From contig JAUIGO010000027.1 in the NCBI GenBank assembly GCA_030429955.1, positions 1-37,567 on the forward strand: a stretch of DNA of 37,567 nt, in the 5' to 3' direction. This document shows, one piece after another, positions 25,111 to 34,517 of this stretch. The stretch's first letter is position 1; each line of letters opens with the position of its first letter. Under the pieces are notes generated by a model. That model was not told the DNA's origin and did not search any database. It worked only from the letters and a program-made list of their open reading frames with translations. The position numbers were made by a program, and so were the translations under genes. The DNA is from Bacteroidia bacterium (GTDB taxonomy: Bacteria > Bacteroidota > Bacteroidia > Flavobacteriales > Flavobacteriaceae).

Positions 25111-25270
25111 CATAAAACTTTGGCTTAAACAATAGGTGAGAGGAGCGACCATATTTTAGGGGTTTAGTAACTGTTTTATTTGGTGTTTCTGCGTTTTAAA
25201 AGTCATGGTTAATTACAATGTTTCCTAAAATATAGCGTAAAGAACCGTTAATTGTTTCCAAAGTTTTATG
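25111..25270. repeat. Large imperfect inverted repeat between convergent genes
   Basis: Outer arms CATAAAACTTTGG (25111-25123) and CCAAAGTTTTATG (25258-25270) are exact reverse complements. ATATTTTAGG (25151-25160) and CCTAAAATAT (25224-25233) pair further in, and short AAACAAT stretches match between. The ~50-nt arms are imperfect. Could be a bidirectional terminator or the ends of a small mobile element. Confidence 0.6.
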
Positions 25271-25323
25271 CAGTCTTGATTTTTTTGTTAATTTTTTTTT
25301 AAGAAAAAAAGAATGAGTATTAT

Positions 25324-26160
25324 TTAATCGGAGAGGACAATTTTTGAAAGTGTAATTTTATTTAATTCAGTCAAAAGTTCTTTCTTATTTTCCGGTGGTA
25401 TGTTGTAATGCTCATGAATAATTTTATTGCCTTCTAAAACTTGAATTCCAAAGTATAATTTTTTATCAATTATTTTGAAGAGTATTCGTTCCCAATAATT
25501 ACCATTTCGTTGATTTAGTTTAATATAATATCTTTTTGTTTTGTTATAGTCAACTGGCTTATTACCTAAAGTTTCTTTAAACTCCGGATTTATCTCTGGT
25601 AATTTAATCTCTAATAATCTTGCTTTTGCTAGATTACTAAATGATAAAGTTTTTTCAGAATTCAATTCTGTAATTGAGTCGTAAATGATATCGAAATCAT
25701 GTATACTTGCAGTAAAATTATAAATTGGAAATTCAAAATTATTTTGTATTGCAAAAAGAATATTAACAGCTGCACCTTTCTGTGCCAAATCTGATAACTC
25801 AATGTATGCATAACCATCACCAAACAACGTTTTTTGAATAAACTCTGATTTTTCATTAATCTTATTATTCAAAATCTTCATTTCATCATTTTGAATTTGT
25901 ATTTTGTTCTGTTGTTCATTTACAATTTTATCTCTTTTTTCTAAATCATTTTGCAAAGTATCGTAGTCAGATTTCAATTCTGCCAAATTATTTTTCAGTA
26001 GTTTATTTTCTGATTTTAATGTATTTATTATTTCCGTTTTGTTGCTTTCTGCCTTAAACAGTTGTTTTACTGAAAATAAAACACCTCCAGCAGAACCTAT
26101 GAAAATCATAATTAGAAAGATAATTGTCCAAGTATCCATTTTTTTCAATTTAGGTGCCAT
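25324..26160 (-). CDS. Membrane-anchored coiled-coil protein, unknown
   Basis: A 278-residue protein: one N-terminal membrane helix (about 10-30, TIIFLIMIFIGSAGG), a long coiled coil (about 40-110, heptad-like ENKLLKNNLAELKSDYDTLQ), then a globular beta-rich C-terminal domain (about 120-278) with FGDGYAYIELSDLAQKGAAV and GNYWERILFKIIDKKLYFG. A longer frame adds 30 residues upstream; ATG 26160 is preferred since the extension lacks features. No family was recognised. It is convergent with the S1 membrane protein, separated by the large inverted repeat, and lies within the same repeat-bounded module. Confidence 0.6.
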   Translation of the reverse strand: MAPKLKKMDTWTIIFLIMIFIGSAGGVLFSVKQLFKAESNKTEIINTLKSENKLLKNNLAELKSDYDTLQNDLEKRDKIVNEQQNKIQIQNDEMKILNNKINEKSEFIQKTLFGDGYAYIELSDLAQKGAAVNILFAIQNNFEFPIYNFTASIHDFDIIYDSITELNSEKTLSFSNLAKARLLEIKLPEINPEFKETLGNKPVDYNKTKRYYIKLNQRNGNYWERILFKIIDKKLYFGIQVLEGNKIIHEHYNIPPENKKELLTELNKITLSKIVLSD

Positions 26161-26652
<492 letters not shown>

Positions 26653-27303
26653 CTACTTTGTTTTGGTTGCAACCAGCATCCAGATTACTTTATCAGGATC
26701 ATTTTCCCAATTGCCCATATCATCATTTTCATATTGAAGCTTAAACCCAACGTCTTTAAGTTCTTGTTTCACGTAACGCATACCCAAACTATGTGCATTG
26801 GTTTGTTCGTCTCTAGTTTTGCCTTTAATTCTAGATTTGAGTTTTTCTATAATCACAATACGACCTCCAGGTTTTAAGGCATTCTTGGCATGGTTTAAAA
26901 TGGCCATATAATCGGTCATTTCATGATAGGTATCCATAATAACCACAACATCTAGTTTGTTTTCTGGCAATTTAGGGTTATCATAATCTCCTAGTATGAC
27001 CTCTACATTATAAAGCGCTCTATCTTCTAAATTGTCCTTTAATACGTCTAGCCTGTCAGTTCTGACATCTACAGCATATACGCGTCCGCCTTTACCTACC
27101 TGATGCGCTAAATGAATGCTTAAATAGCCTTCGTGGCAACCAATATCAGCCACATAACTGCCATATTGTATATTGGCTATCTCAAAAATATCAGAGACCT
27201 TCATCCAGGTATCCCTTTCCTCCCAGTCGTTTTCGGTATATTGAGAAAACGCCACCATTGGCATTAGCATGATAAACAGTAAACCATTCTTAAAATACTT
27301 CAT
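26653..27303 (-). CDS. Class I methyltransferase-like protein with signal peptide
   Basis: A 216-residue protein with an N-terminal signal-like segment (MKYFKNGLLFIMLMPMVAFSQ) followed by a Rossmann-type methyltransferase domain. SAM-binding motif I is VADIGCHEGYLSIHLAHQVG, motif II VYAVDVRTDRLDVLKDNL, motif III DYDN near the aspartate loop, motif IV VVVIMDTYHEM, and the C-terminal strand KPGGRIVIIEK. The fold is clear; export is odd because SAM is a cytosolic cofactor. It could be a moonlighting or non-catalytic member, or the N-terminus may be a membrane anchor facing the cytosol. No operon partner: flanked by intergenic gaps. Confidence 0.82.
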   Translation of the reverse strand: MKYFKNGLLFIMLMPMVAFSQYTENDWEERDTWMKVSDIFEIANIQYGSYVADIGCHEGYLSIHLAHQVGKGGRVYAVDVRTDRLDVLKDNLEDRALYNVEVILGDYDNPKLPENKLDVVVIMDTYHEMTDYMAILNHAKNALKPGGRIVIIEKLKSRIKGKTRDEQTNAHSLGMRYVKQELKDVGFKLQYENDDMGNWENDPDKVIWMLVATKTK

Positions 27304-27481
27304 CCAAACAAGATAATAAAACTATAAATGTAAGCGCCTTAAAATTCTCATAAAACCAATGTAATTGAGCTAATTTGAAATCATTTCCTTAAGCAAATGT
27401 TAAATGTTAACATAAATATTACATTTCGTCATCCAAAACGTGTTTTTCATCGTAATTAAAACAAACTATAAAACTTAATTC

Positions 27482-28354
27482 ATGAAAAAACTAGTATTAG
27501 TATTAATCGCATCTGCAACCATCGTATCATGTGTATCTAAAAAAAAGTATGTCGCCCTTGAAACCGAAAACGGACAAATAAGAAGCGAACTACAAAAAAC
27601 GCAAGTAGCCAAAGAAGATCTTGAAGCAAAATTTACTAAAATTCAGCAACGTGTTGATGAGTATAACACAAAAATATCTTCACTATCTGATGAAAACGTT
27701 GGATTAAAACTAGAAAACGATATTAAGTTTGAAGCTGTTGGTGATGCTGCTGTCATATCAAACAACACTAAAAAGGCCATGCGTGAAACCTTAAAAAATG
27801 TAGATCAATATAAATTGGCTCAAGCCTCTACGCTTAAGGATTCAATGAATTTAGCTGTATCCTATAATTTACAAAAATCATTAGACAATAGTACTTTAAA
27901 CGAAGATGAAGATATTGCCATTGATATTGACGAAACCGTTGTGATGATTTCAATTTCTGACAAAATGTTATTTAACACAGGAAGTTACGTCATTAGCAAT
28001 AAGGCCAATAACATTTTGCAAAAATTAGCAGATGTTATAAACTCTGAACCAAGTTTGGAAGTGATGGTTGAAGGTCATACAGATGCACGTTCAATCAATA
28101 CTGAAAAAATTAAGGATAATTGGGATTTAAGTGTGTTACGTGCCACTTCAGTAGTTAGAAAATTACAAGATAAGTATAATGTTGCACCTGAAAAACTAAT
28201 TGCAGCTGGTAGAAGTAGTTACAATCCTGTTGCTGGCAACGATACTAAAGAAGATCGTGCAAAAAACAGAAGAACACGTATCGTTATTTTACCAAACATC
28301 AATAAATTCTTTGCACTTATGGGCAATGAAAAAGAAGTTTCAATGAATGATTAG
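27482..28354 (+). CDS. OmpA-family peptidoglycan-associated lipoprotein
   Basis: A 290-residue lipoprotein (lipobox TIVSC, Cys17) with a coiled-coil region (about 22-80, ENGQIRSELQKTQVAKEDLE) and a C-terminal OmpA-like domain (about 155-280). Hallmarks include MLFNTGSYVISNKANNILQKL, VEGHTDARSINTEKIKDNWD, LSVLRATSVVRKLQ and RAKNRRTRIVILP, the peptidoglycan-binding Asp/Arg pattern (TDxxG... NRRxxI). It anchors the outer membrane to the wall. Ends in a strong terminator. Confidence 0.93.
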   Translation: MKKLVLVLIASATIVSCVSKKKYVALETENGQIRSELQKTQVAKEDLEAKFTKIQQRVDEYNTKISSLSDENVGLKLENDIKFEAVGDAAVISNNTKKAMRETLKNVDQYKLAQASTLKDSMNLAVSYNLQKSLDNSTLNEDEDIAIDIDETVVMISISDKMLFNTGSYVISNKANNILQKLADVINSEPSLEVMVEGHTDARSINTEKIKDNWDLSVLRATSVVRKLQDKYNVAPEKLIAAGRSSYNPVAGNDTKEDRAKNRRTRIVILPNINKFFALMGNEKEVSMND

Positions 28355-28391
28355 TTAATCTTTCTACATTTAACAACATTTGAATGTTAAC

Positions 28392-28423
28392 AAATAGGCT
28401 ACTCCCTCAAGTAGCCTATTTTT
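28392..28423 (+). terminator. Strong terminator after OmpA-like gene
   Basis: A perfect 12-bp stem: AAATAGGCTACT (28392-28403) with AGTAGCCTATTT (28410-28421), loop ccctca, then a T run. It sits 38 bp after the stop codon. Confidence 0.9.
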
Positions 28424-28454
28424 GTTTATTTACCTCTCTCCCATTCATTTATAA

Positions 28455-28484
28455 GTGCATTTTATCGATAATTGTGCATTTTAT
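28455..28484 (+). promoter_or_regulatory. Operator-like tandem GTGCATTTTAT repeat
   Basis: Two exact copies of GTGCATTTTAT (28455-28465 and 28474-28484) lie 19 bp apart, about 40 bp upstream of a -7 box. The direct-repeat geometry suits AraC- or LytTR-type regulators. The stretch ATTTTATCGAT at 4701-4711 followed by GTGCAT at 4715-4720 is a related motif. Confidence 0.45.
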
Positions 28485-28520
28485 TGGATAAAACATCTAT
28501 TTCGTCTTAATTATTTGTAC

Positions 28521-28528
28521 TAAATTTG
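28521..28528 (+). promoter_or_regulatory. Bacteroidota -7 promoter box
   Basis: TAAATTTG matches TAnnTTTG exactly, 38 bp before the haloperoxidase-like gene and downstream of the GTGCATTTTAT pair. A -33 TTG was not found at the usual spacing. Confidence 0.4.
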
Positions 28529-28566
28529 AATGAAGTTTATGTTTACACCAACCAAATTTATTATAA

Positions 28567-30765
28567 ATGAAAAAAATTACACTTCTACTAGCCATTATAG
28601 GCTTTTCATTTTTAAACGTTAGCGCGCAACATTCAGTTGCTCGTGATTGGAATGAGCAACTATTAAATGCCATTCGAAAGGATTTTGCTAGACCTACAGT
28701 TCATGCAAGAAATTTATTTCATACCTCTTTAGTAATGTACGATTCTTGGGCTGTTTTTGACAACCAAGCAGAAACCGTTTTTTTAGGTAAAAATTTTCAA
28801 GGATACAATTGTAATTTTAATGGAATTGCCAATCCATCTGATGTGGAAGCTGCTAGGCATGAAATGATGAGCTATGCCATGTTCAGGTTATTAAGTCATC
28901 GTTTTGCAAATTCACCAAATGCCTTTGTTACAATCAATGCATTTAAAATACAGTTTGCTAGCTATGGTTATGATCGCAATTTCATTTCTACAGATTATAG
29001 CGGCGGATCTTATGCAGCCTTAGGAAATTATTTAGCAGAACAAATGATTGCCTTTGGTAATCAAGATGGCTCAAATGAGCAAAATGGGTATGCCAACCAG
29101 TATTATACTCCTGTGAATGATCCTATTATATTGGATTTATATGAAGACAATGGAGATATTAACCCAAACCGTTGGCAACCTTTAGCATTTGATTATTTTG
29201 TAGATCAATCTGGTAATCCTTTCCCACAATCAACACCTGCTTTTTTAAGTCCTGAATGGGGAGAGGTAAAACCATTTTGTTTATTGCCTGATGACTTACA
29301 AATATTAAACAATGGGTTTAATTGCTATGTTTACAATGATCCAGGACCACCAGTTTATATTCAGAATTCAAACAATGAAGATGGTTTTGATGATGCCTAT
29401 AAATGGAATTTTGCTTTGGTAGCCTCATGGTCGGCTCAATTAGACCCAAATGATAATACCATGATAGATATTTCTCCAGGAGCTTTAGGAAATGTTGATA
29501 TGTCCAGTTATCCTGAGACTTTAGAAGAATATAAAGCATTTTATGATTTCACCAATGGTGGTGACATCGGAACAGGTCGTCCTTTAAATCCAAAAACAAA
29601 TGCACCATATGCACCGCAAATGGTAAAACGCTCAGATTATGCACGTGTGCTTGCTGAGTTTTGGGCTGATGGTCCAGATTCTGAAACCCCTCCAGGACAT
29701 TGGTTTACTTTGCTTAATTATGTAAGTGATCACCCTGATACAGTTAAAAAACTCGGAGGACAAGGTAATGTGTTGTCTGATTTAGAATGGGATGTTAAAT
29801 GTTATTTAACCTTAGGTGGTGCCATGCATGATGTTGCGGTTGACATTTGGGGAATTAAAGGGTATTACGACTATGTACGTCCTATCTCAGCTATACGTTA
29901 TATGGCAACAAAAGGCCAAAGTACAGACAATACAACACCTGAAGGCATTGCAAGTTATGATCCGCATGGATTGCCATTAGTTCCAGGTTATATTGAAATT
30001 ATAAAAACAGGAGATCCATTAGCTGGCTCAGGCGATGAAAATGTTGGAAAAATAAAAATATTTGCTTGGAAAGGTCCTGATTTTATCTCAGACCCAGAAA
30101 CAGATGTTGCTGGTGTTGATTGGATTTTAGGGACACACTGGTGGCCATACCAACGTGGTACCTTTGTAACACCTCCATTTGCAGGATATTTATCTGGTCA
30201 CTCAACATTCTCAAGAGCTGCTGCTGAAGTAATGACACTTTTAACTGGAGATGCTTTTTTTCCAGGAGGAATGGGCGAATTTCATGCTGCAAAGAACGAA
30301 TATTTAGTGTTTGAAGAAGGACCTACTCAAAATATCGAACTACAATGGGCAACATATACTGATGCTTCAGATCAATGTAGTTTATCAAGAATTTGGGGTG
30401 GTATCCACCCTCCTACCGATGATATTCGCGGAAGAGTTATTGGTCATAAAATAGGAATTGAAACATTTAATCTTGCTTTAGATTATTTTAATGGAACCCT
30501 ATCTAACAATGATATTGTGACAACTAACAATGAACCACTACTCTACCCAGTTCCTTTTGGTAATGAGTTTACCGTAAAAACACGAAATAATGAAGCTTTT
30601 AACCTTAAACTTTATAGTTTAGAAGGGAAACTGATTTTAGAAAAAAATGTGAATTCAAATACAGCAACCATAAATACGACTCAATTATCATCAGGTCTTT
30701 ATTTTGCTAAAATTTCAGATCAAAACAATTCTATAATTTCTACAAAAAAAATAGTTAAAAACTAA
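28567..30765 (+). CDS. Vanadium haloperoxidase-like PAP2 enzyme with T9SS signal
   Basis: A 732-residue secreted protein. Signal peptide (1-20), then a large helical N-terminal part and a PAP2/vanadium-haloperoxidase core: K-x6-R-P (KGYYDYVRPISAIRY, about 431-439), SGHS (YLSGHSTFSRAAAEV, about 543-546) and R-x5-H (SRIWGGIHPPTDDIRG, about 608-614), the three blocks that hold vanadate or phosphate. A C-terminal T9SS type A sorting domain (about 655-732, LYPVPFGNEFTVKTRN ... TTQLSSGLYFAKI) ends in TKKIVKN. The position of the motifs fits the vanadium haloperoxidase-related group; halide or phosphatase activity cannot be told apart. A tandem-repeat operator and promoter box lie upstream. Confidence 0.87.
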   Translation: MKKITLLLAIIGFSFLNVSAQHSVARDWNEQLLNAIRKDFARPTVHARNLFHTSLVMYDSWAVFDNQAETVFLGKNFQGYNCNFNGIANPSDVEAARHEMMSYAMFRLLSHRFANSPNAFVTINAFKIQFASYGYDRNFISTDYSGGSYAALGNYLAEQMIAFGNQDGSNEQNGYANQYYTPVNDPIILDLYEDNGDINPNRWQPLAFDYFVDQSGNPFPQSTPAFLSPEWGEVKPFCLLPDDLQILNNGFNCYVYNDPGPPVYIQNSNNEDGFDDAYKWNFALVASWSAQLDPNDNTMIDISPGALGNVDMSSYPETLEEYKAFYDFTNGGDIGTGRPLNPKTNAPYAPQMVKRSDYARVLAEFWADGPDSETPPGHWFTLLNYVSDHPDTVKKLGGQGNVLSDLEWDVKCYLTLGGAMHDVAVDIWGIKGYYDYVRPISAIRYMATKGQSTDNTTPEGIASYDPHGLPLVPGYIEIIKTGDPLAGSGDENVGKIKIFAWKGPDFISDPETDVAGVDWILGTHWWPYQRGTFVTPPFAGYLSGHSTFSRAAAEVMTLLTGDAFFPGGMGEFHAAKNEYLVFEEGPTQNIELQWATYTDASDQCSLSRIWGGIHPPTDDIRGRVIGHKIGIETFNLALDYFNGTLSNNDIVTTNNEPLLYPVPFGNEFTVKTRNNEAFNLKLYSLEGKLILEKNVNSNTATINTTQLSSGLYFAKISDQNNSIISTKKIVKN

Positions 30766-30775
30766 TATTATACAC

Positions 30776-30817
30776 AAACCTAACTTACTTTTGCAACTTC
30801 AAAGTAAGTTAGGTTTT
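30776..30817 (+). terminator. Long hairpin terminator abutting the next start codon
   Basis: A perfect 15-bp stem (30776-30790 with 30802-30816) with 11-nt loop ends in a T run. The ATG at 30818 begins right at its end, so the sequence where a ribosome site would be is inside the right arm. Confidence 0.85.
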
Positions 30818-31111
30818 ATGTTATCACTTTTTAATATTTTTAGATTTGTTGCCTTTTTAGAAGGTCTTTCATATATTTTATTACTTTTTATTGCAACACC
30901 AATTAAGTATCTTGCAGATGATCCTCAATATGTAAAAATGCTCGGTATGCCTCATGGCATACTGTTCATGTTATACATTATTTTGGCATTCATGATCAAG
31001 CAAGAAAACACATGGTTTAAAGATAATTTCAAAAAGGTTTTACTAGCTTCAATCATACCTTTTGGTACATTTTACTTAGACCATAAATACTTAAAAAATA
31101 TCGATAATTAA
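30818..31111 (+). CDS. DUF3817 family membrane protein
   Basis: A 97-residue membrane protein of the DUF3817 family. Conserved pieces: FRFVAFLEGLSYILLLFIATPIKYLADDP, MPHGILFMLYIILAF and IPFGTFYLD. Three membrane helices. The start is ATG 30818, giving the usual length for the family; the upstream TTG at 30791 would begin inside a hairpin loop. The stop codon overlaps the ATG of the MscS gene by one base (TAATG), so the two are coupled. The family has no defined biochemical role. Confidence 0.88.
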   Translation: MLSLFNIFRFVAFLEGLSYILLLFIATPIKYLADDPQYVKMLGMPHGILFMLYIILAFMIKQENTWFKDNFKKVLLASIIPFGTFYLDHKYLKNIDN

Positions 31112-32355
31112 TGAAAGAACTACAATGTTTTTTTTACGACTTATTTATTGCCGCTGATATCTCAGTAAATGCAGCTAAGTACCTTAATATGTTATGTTTG
31201 CTAGTAATACTTGCTATTATTATTTTCATTACAGATTCTATTACTCGTAAATTTTTACGCGTTGGGTTCATTAAATTGGCAAAGAAGTCCAAAACAAATT
31301 TTGACAACCTATTAATTAGTCATAAAGCTCCTAGAAATATAGCACACTTGGTGCCTTTGTTTTTAACTATCGAATTATTTCCGGTGGTATTTTATGATTT
31401 TCCTCAGTTTGAAAAATATATCATCATGGCACTTAAAGTCTATGCCATTATCTTAACTGTTTGGATTATTAGAAGTATTCTTAAAACATTTGAATCGTAT
31501 TTTAAAACCTTACCAAGACTAAAAGACAAACCTATTGATAGCTATATCCAAGTCGTGATGCTTTTTGTTTGGATTATTGCCATTGCATCCTGTTTTGCTG
31601 TAGTTATAAACCTTTCTTTCTTAAAATTCTTTACAACACTTGGTGCTGCTTCTGCTATTTTGCTATTGATTTTTAAGGATACCATTTTGGGCTTTGTTGC
31701 TAGTATACAAGTTGCCATAAACGATACTGTAAGAATTGGAGATTGGATTACAATGGAAAAGTATGGCGCAGATGGAGATGTTATAGAGATTAATTTGTCT
31801 ACCATTCAGATTCAGAATTTTGACATGACCATTACTAACATACCTACTTATGCGCTGATTTCAGATTCTTTTAAGAATTGGCGTGGTATGCAAGCGTCTG
31901 GAGGACGACGTATAAAACGTTCCATACTATTAAAAGCAAAAAGCATTCATTATTTAACGCCTGATAAAATTGAAAAATTAAAAGGCATTCAGCTGATTAC
32001 CGATTATTTAAATACAAGACAAAAGGATATAGACAATTATAACAGTCAGAATAATATTGATAAGTCCGTTCTTATAAATGGAAGAAACCTAACCAATTTA
32101 GGTGTGTTTAGAAAGTATTTACAGTCTTATATTGAAAATCATTCAGCCATCAATAAAGACATGTTTATAATGGTGAGACAGTTAGCACCAACACCTCAAG
32201 GATTACCTTTAGAAATTTACTGCTTTAGTAGTGATAAACGTTGGGAAAACTACGAATATATCATGTCTGATATTTTTGACCATGCACTATCTGCAATTAC
32301 CTATTTTGATTTGGAGGTTTATGAGTTGAATGCAGGTGTTATAGATTCAGAGTAA
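31111..32355 (+). CDS. Mechanosensitive channel, MscS/YbdG type
   Basis: A 414-residue MscS-superfamily channel. Five membrane helices (about 22-42, 72-90, 105-125, 148-168, 172-198), the last being the pore helix LGAASAILLLIFKDTILGFV, followed by VASIQVAINDTVRIGDWI, the start of the beta domain, then VIEINLSTIQIQNFDMTITN and the C-terminal vestibule. The sequence pattern is of the YbdG (miniconductance) group, which has an insertion after the beta domain (the long helix KGIQLITDYLNTRQKD here). It protects against osmotic downshock. It shares a TAATG overlap with the DUF3817 gene. Confidence 0.92.
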   Translation: MKELQCFFYDLFIAADISVNAAKYLNMLCLLVILAIIIFITDSITRKFLRVGFIKLAKKSKTNFDNLLISHKAPRNIAHLVPLFLTIELFPVVFYDFPQFEKYIIMALKVYAIILTVWIIRSILKTFESYFKTLPRLKDKPIDSYIQVVMLFVWIIAIASCFAVVINLSFLKFFTTLGAASAILLLIFKDTILGFVASIQVAINDTVRIGDWITMEKYGADGDVIEINLSTIQIQNFDMTITNIPTYALISDSFKNWRGMQASGGRRIKRSILLKAKSIHYLTPDKIEKLKGIQLITDYLNTRQKDIDNYNSQNNIDKSVLINGRNLTNLGVFRKYLQSYIENHSAINKDMFIMVRQLAPTPQGLPLEIYCFSSDKRWENYEYIMSDIFDHALSAITYFDLEVYELNAGVIDSE

Positions 32356-32356
32356 A

Positions 32357-32743
32357 TTACTTCAATCTATCTTTTACAAACTCCACTTTTGTTTTGCCAT
32401 GAGGTGTTGGATTTCCATGTTCATCTAGGTTGACCATGATAATATTTTCGACCGTTAATATGGTTTCACGCGTCATTTTGTTTCTGGCTTCACATTTAAG
32501 TGTTATGGAAGTTTTTCCAAATTTTGTAACTTCAATACCCAACTCTATAATATCGCCTTGTTTGGCTGAACTCATAAAGTTAATTTCTGAAATATACTTT
32601 GTTACAATTCTCGGATTTTCAAGTTGAATCACTGTATACAAGGCTGACTCTTCGTCAATCCATTCTAATAAACGACCACCAAATAAAGTGCCATTCGGAT
32701 TTAAATCTTGAGGTTTTACCCAATTGCGTGTATGAAATCTCAT
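32357..32743 (-). CDS. Acyl-CoA thioesterase, YciA-like hotdog
   Basis: A 128-residue hotdog-fold enzyme. The conserved start includes LNPNGTLFGGRLLEWIDEES (Asn, Gly-Gly and the Asp/Glu helix residues of the YciA/BACH group), then AKQGDIIELGIEVTKFGKTSITL and TVENIIMVNLDEHG. Hydrolyses acyl-CoA esters. It is translationally coupled to FTCD upstream (stop and start overlap by one base at 32743) and is convergent with the MscS gene, separated by one base. Confidence 0.9.
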   Translation of the reverse strand: MRFHTRNWVKPQDLNPNGTLFGGRLLEWIDEESALYTVIQLENPRIVTKYISEINFMSSAKQGDIIELGIEVTKFGKTSITLKCEARNKMTRETILTVENIIMVNLDEHGNPTPHGKTKVEFVKDRLK

Positions 32744-34437
32744 TATATCTTTTCGTTTATATAGGCTATCATTTCATTTTCTGTAGCTATTGCCTTATCA
32801 AATATAGATTTTGCTTTTGCTAATAAAGCCTCAGCAGTTGCTCTATTCTTAATATCTTTTGCATTAATACGTACATTAAAATAAGCACCATAAACTGCTG
32901 TTCTAGCACATAAAGCTCCTACGCCTGCATCTGATAATGAATTTTGCAAACCACCTTTTGCCATTGCCATCATCACTTCCATAGAATCACAAGCCGTTTC
33001 CATAACAAGCAAAGGCACTTCAGTGGCATAAATGGTAGCCGACTCAATCGCTTCAGCTCTTGCTTTCTTTTCTTCCTCTGTACCTTTTGGCATTCTAAAG
33101 CCTTCAATAATTTTGTTAAAGGCATTGGTGTCTTCATCTACCAAAGCCAATAATTTATTTTTATAAGCTTGACCTTTTTCTGCCCAAACAGAAAACGCTT
33201 CCCAACGGTTGTCCCAACCTGGTTTATGAGCAGATAAATTTGCAACCATAGTACCAAGCGACACTCCTAAAGTTCCTACATAAGCCGAAATAGAACCACC
33301 ACCTGGAGCCATCGATTCTCCAGCAGTTTCATCAGCAAAATCGGTTAAAGTTAAATCGATAAGTTGTTTAACCCCTTTATCTTTTAAAACGTATTCAATA
33401 ATTTTTTCATTCGGATTAAAAGGTTTTAAATCATCCAATCCTAAAGATTTCACAGCAATCTTTATTTTCTCAGCTTCCGAAATTCCTAAGGATCGTTCTT
33501 GTTTCTTTAAAAAATAATCGGCAGCGTCTAACATAGCTTTTAAAGGAATCAATCCGATAAGCTCTGAACCAGTAACACGCAAACCACGCTCATCAGCTGC
33601 TTTACAGGTTTCATCAAAAGCTACATGCATTGAGGTAATACTAATGTTGGTAAGATTGTAAGAGATTTGTGCAATACCATATTCTTCAATAAACCAACCA
33701 ATGCCTTTTACAGCTTTTAGCTTTCCAGGAATACGAACTGGTTCTCCATTCTCATCCAACACTTTTTTTCCAGTAATGGGATCGCCTTCGCGTTTTACAC
33801 GGCCTGCTTCTCTAATATCAAAAGCTATGGCATTGGCACGACGTGTGGATGTAGTGTTTAAATTCACGTTATAAGCCACTAAGAAATCTCTTGCAGAGAT
33901 TGCAGTCGCTCCAGTTGAGGCTACTTTTTTATTAAACTCAGCAGGGCCAAAATCGGGTTTCCAATTTGGGTCAGATAGTTTTTTAGGCAGCCCTTCATAC
34001 TCTCCAGATCTACAATTGGCTAAGTTTACACGCTTTGGTTCTTGTGCAGCCTTTTCATACAAATACACAGGAATATCAAGCTCCTCTCCTACACGTTTTC
34101 CTAACTTATGAGCATAAGTTGCGGTTTCTTCTAAAGTAATCCCTGAAATAGGCACTAAAGGACAAACATCTGTAGCTCCAAAACGAGGATGCTCACCATG
34201 ATGCTTGCTCATATCAATGAGTTCTGAAGCTTTTTTTATCAAAATAAAAGCAGCTTCTATAACTTGTTCTGGTTCGCCAACAAAGGTAATGACAGTTCGG
34301 TTGGTCGCTGCTCCAGGATCAACATCTAAAAGCTTAACACCTTCAACCGTTTCAACACAATTGGCAATGGTATGTATTTTATCTAAATCGCGTCCTTCAC
34401 TAATATTTGGTACGCATTCAATGAGTTGTTTTTGCAT
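32743..34437 (-). CDS. ftcD: Bifunctional formiminotransferase-cyclodeaminase
   Basis: A 564-residue fusion enzyme. N-terminal formiminotransferase domain (about 1-330): VPNISEGRDLDKI, DVDPGAATNRTVITFVG, SKHHGEHPRFGATDVCPLVP with the catalytic histidine, and GIGWFIEEYGIAQISYNL. C-terminal cyclodeaminase (about 355-564): AGESMAPGGGSISAYVG and the helical bundle that ends LAKAKSIFDKAIATENEM. The FT part transfers the formimino group to tetrahydrofolate and the cyclodeaminase closes it to 5,10-methenyl-THF, linking histidine breakdown to one-carbon metabolism. No other hut gene is adjacent. The thioesterase follows with a one-base overlap. Confidence 0.95.
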   Translation of the reverse strand: MQKQLIECVPNISEGRDLDKIHTIANCVETVEGVKLLDVDPGAATNRTVITFVGEPEQVIEAAFILIKKASELIDMSKHHGEHPRFGATDVCPLVPISGITLEETATYAHKLGKRVGEELDIPVYLYEKAAQEPKRVNLANCRSGEYEGLPKKLSDPNWKPDFGPAEFNKKVASTGATAISARDFLVAYNVNLNTTSTRRANAIAFDIREAGRVKREGDPITGKKVLDENGEPVRIPGKLKAVKGIGWFIEEYGIAQISYNLTNISITSMHVAFDETCKAADERGLRVTGSELIGLIPLKAMLDAADYFLKKQERSLGISEAEKIKIAVKSLGLDDLKPFNPNEKIIEYVLKDKGVKQLIDLTLTDFADETAGESMAPGGGSISAYVGTLGVSLGTMVANLSAHKPGWDNRWEAFSVWAEKGQAYKNKLLALVDEDTNAFNKIIEGFRMPKGTEEEKKARAEAIESATIYATEVPLLVMETACDSMEVMMAMAKGGLQNSLSDAGVGALCARTAVYGAYFNVRINAKDIKNRATAEALLAKAKSIFDKAIATENEMIAYINEKI

Positions 34438-34517
34438 GGTAAATAGAATCGTATGTATTTGATTTCAAAGATAAGAATTCAAACATGATACATGAATTTT
34501 AAGTGTAAAATAATAAC

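Noticed and set aside
25277..25312. Long T and A runs before the coiled-coil gene's stop as a terminator
   Set aside because: Homopolymer runs without a GC stem; common in AT-rich DNA.
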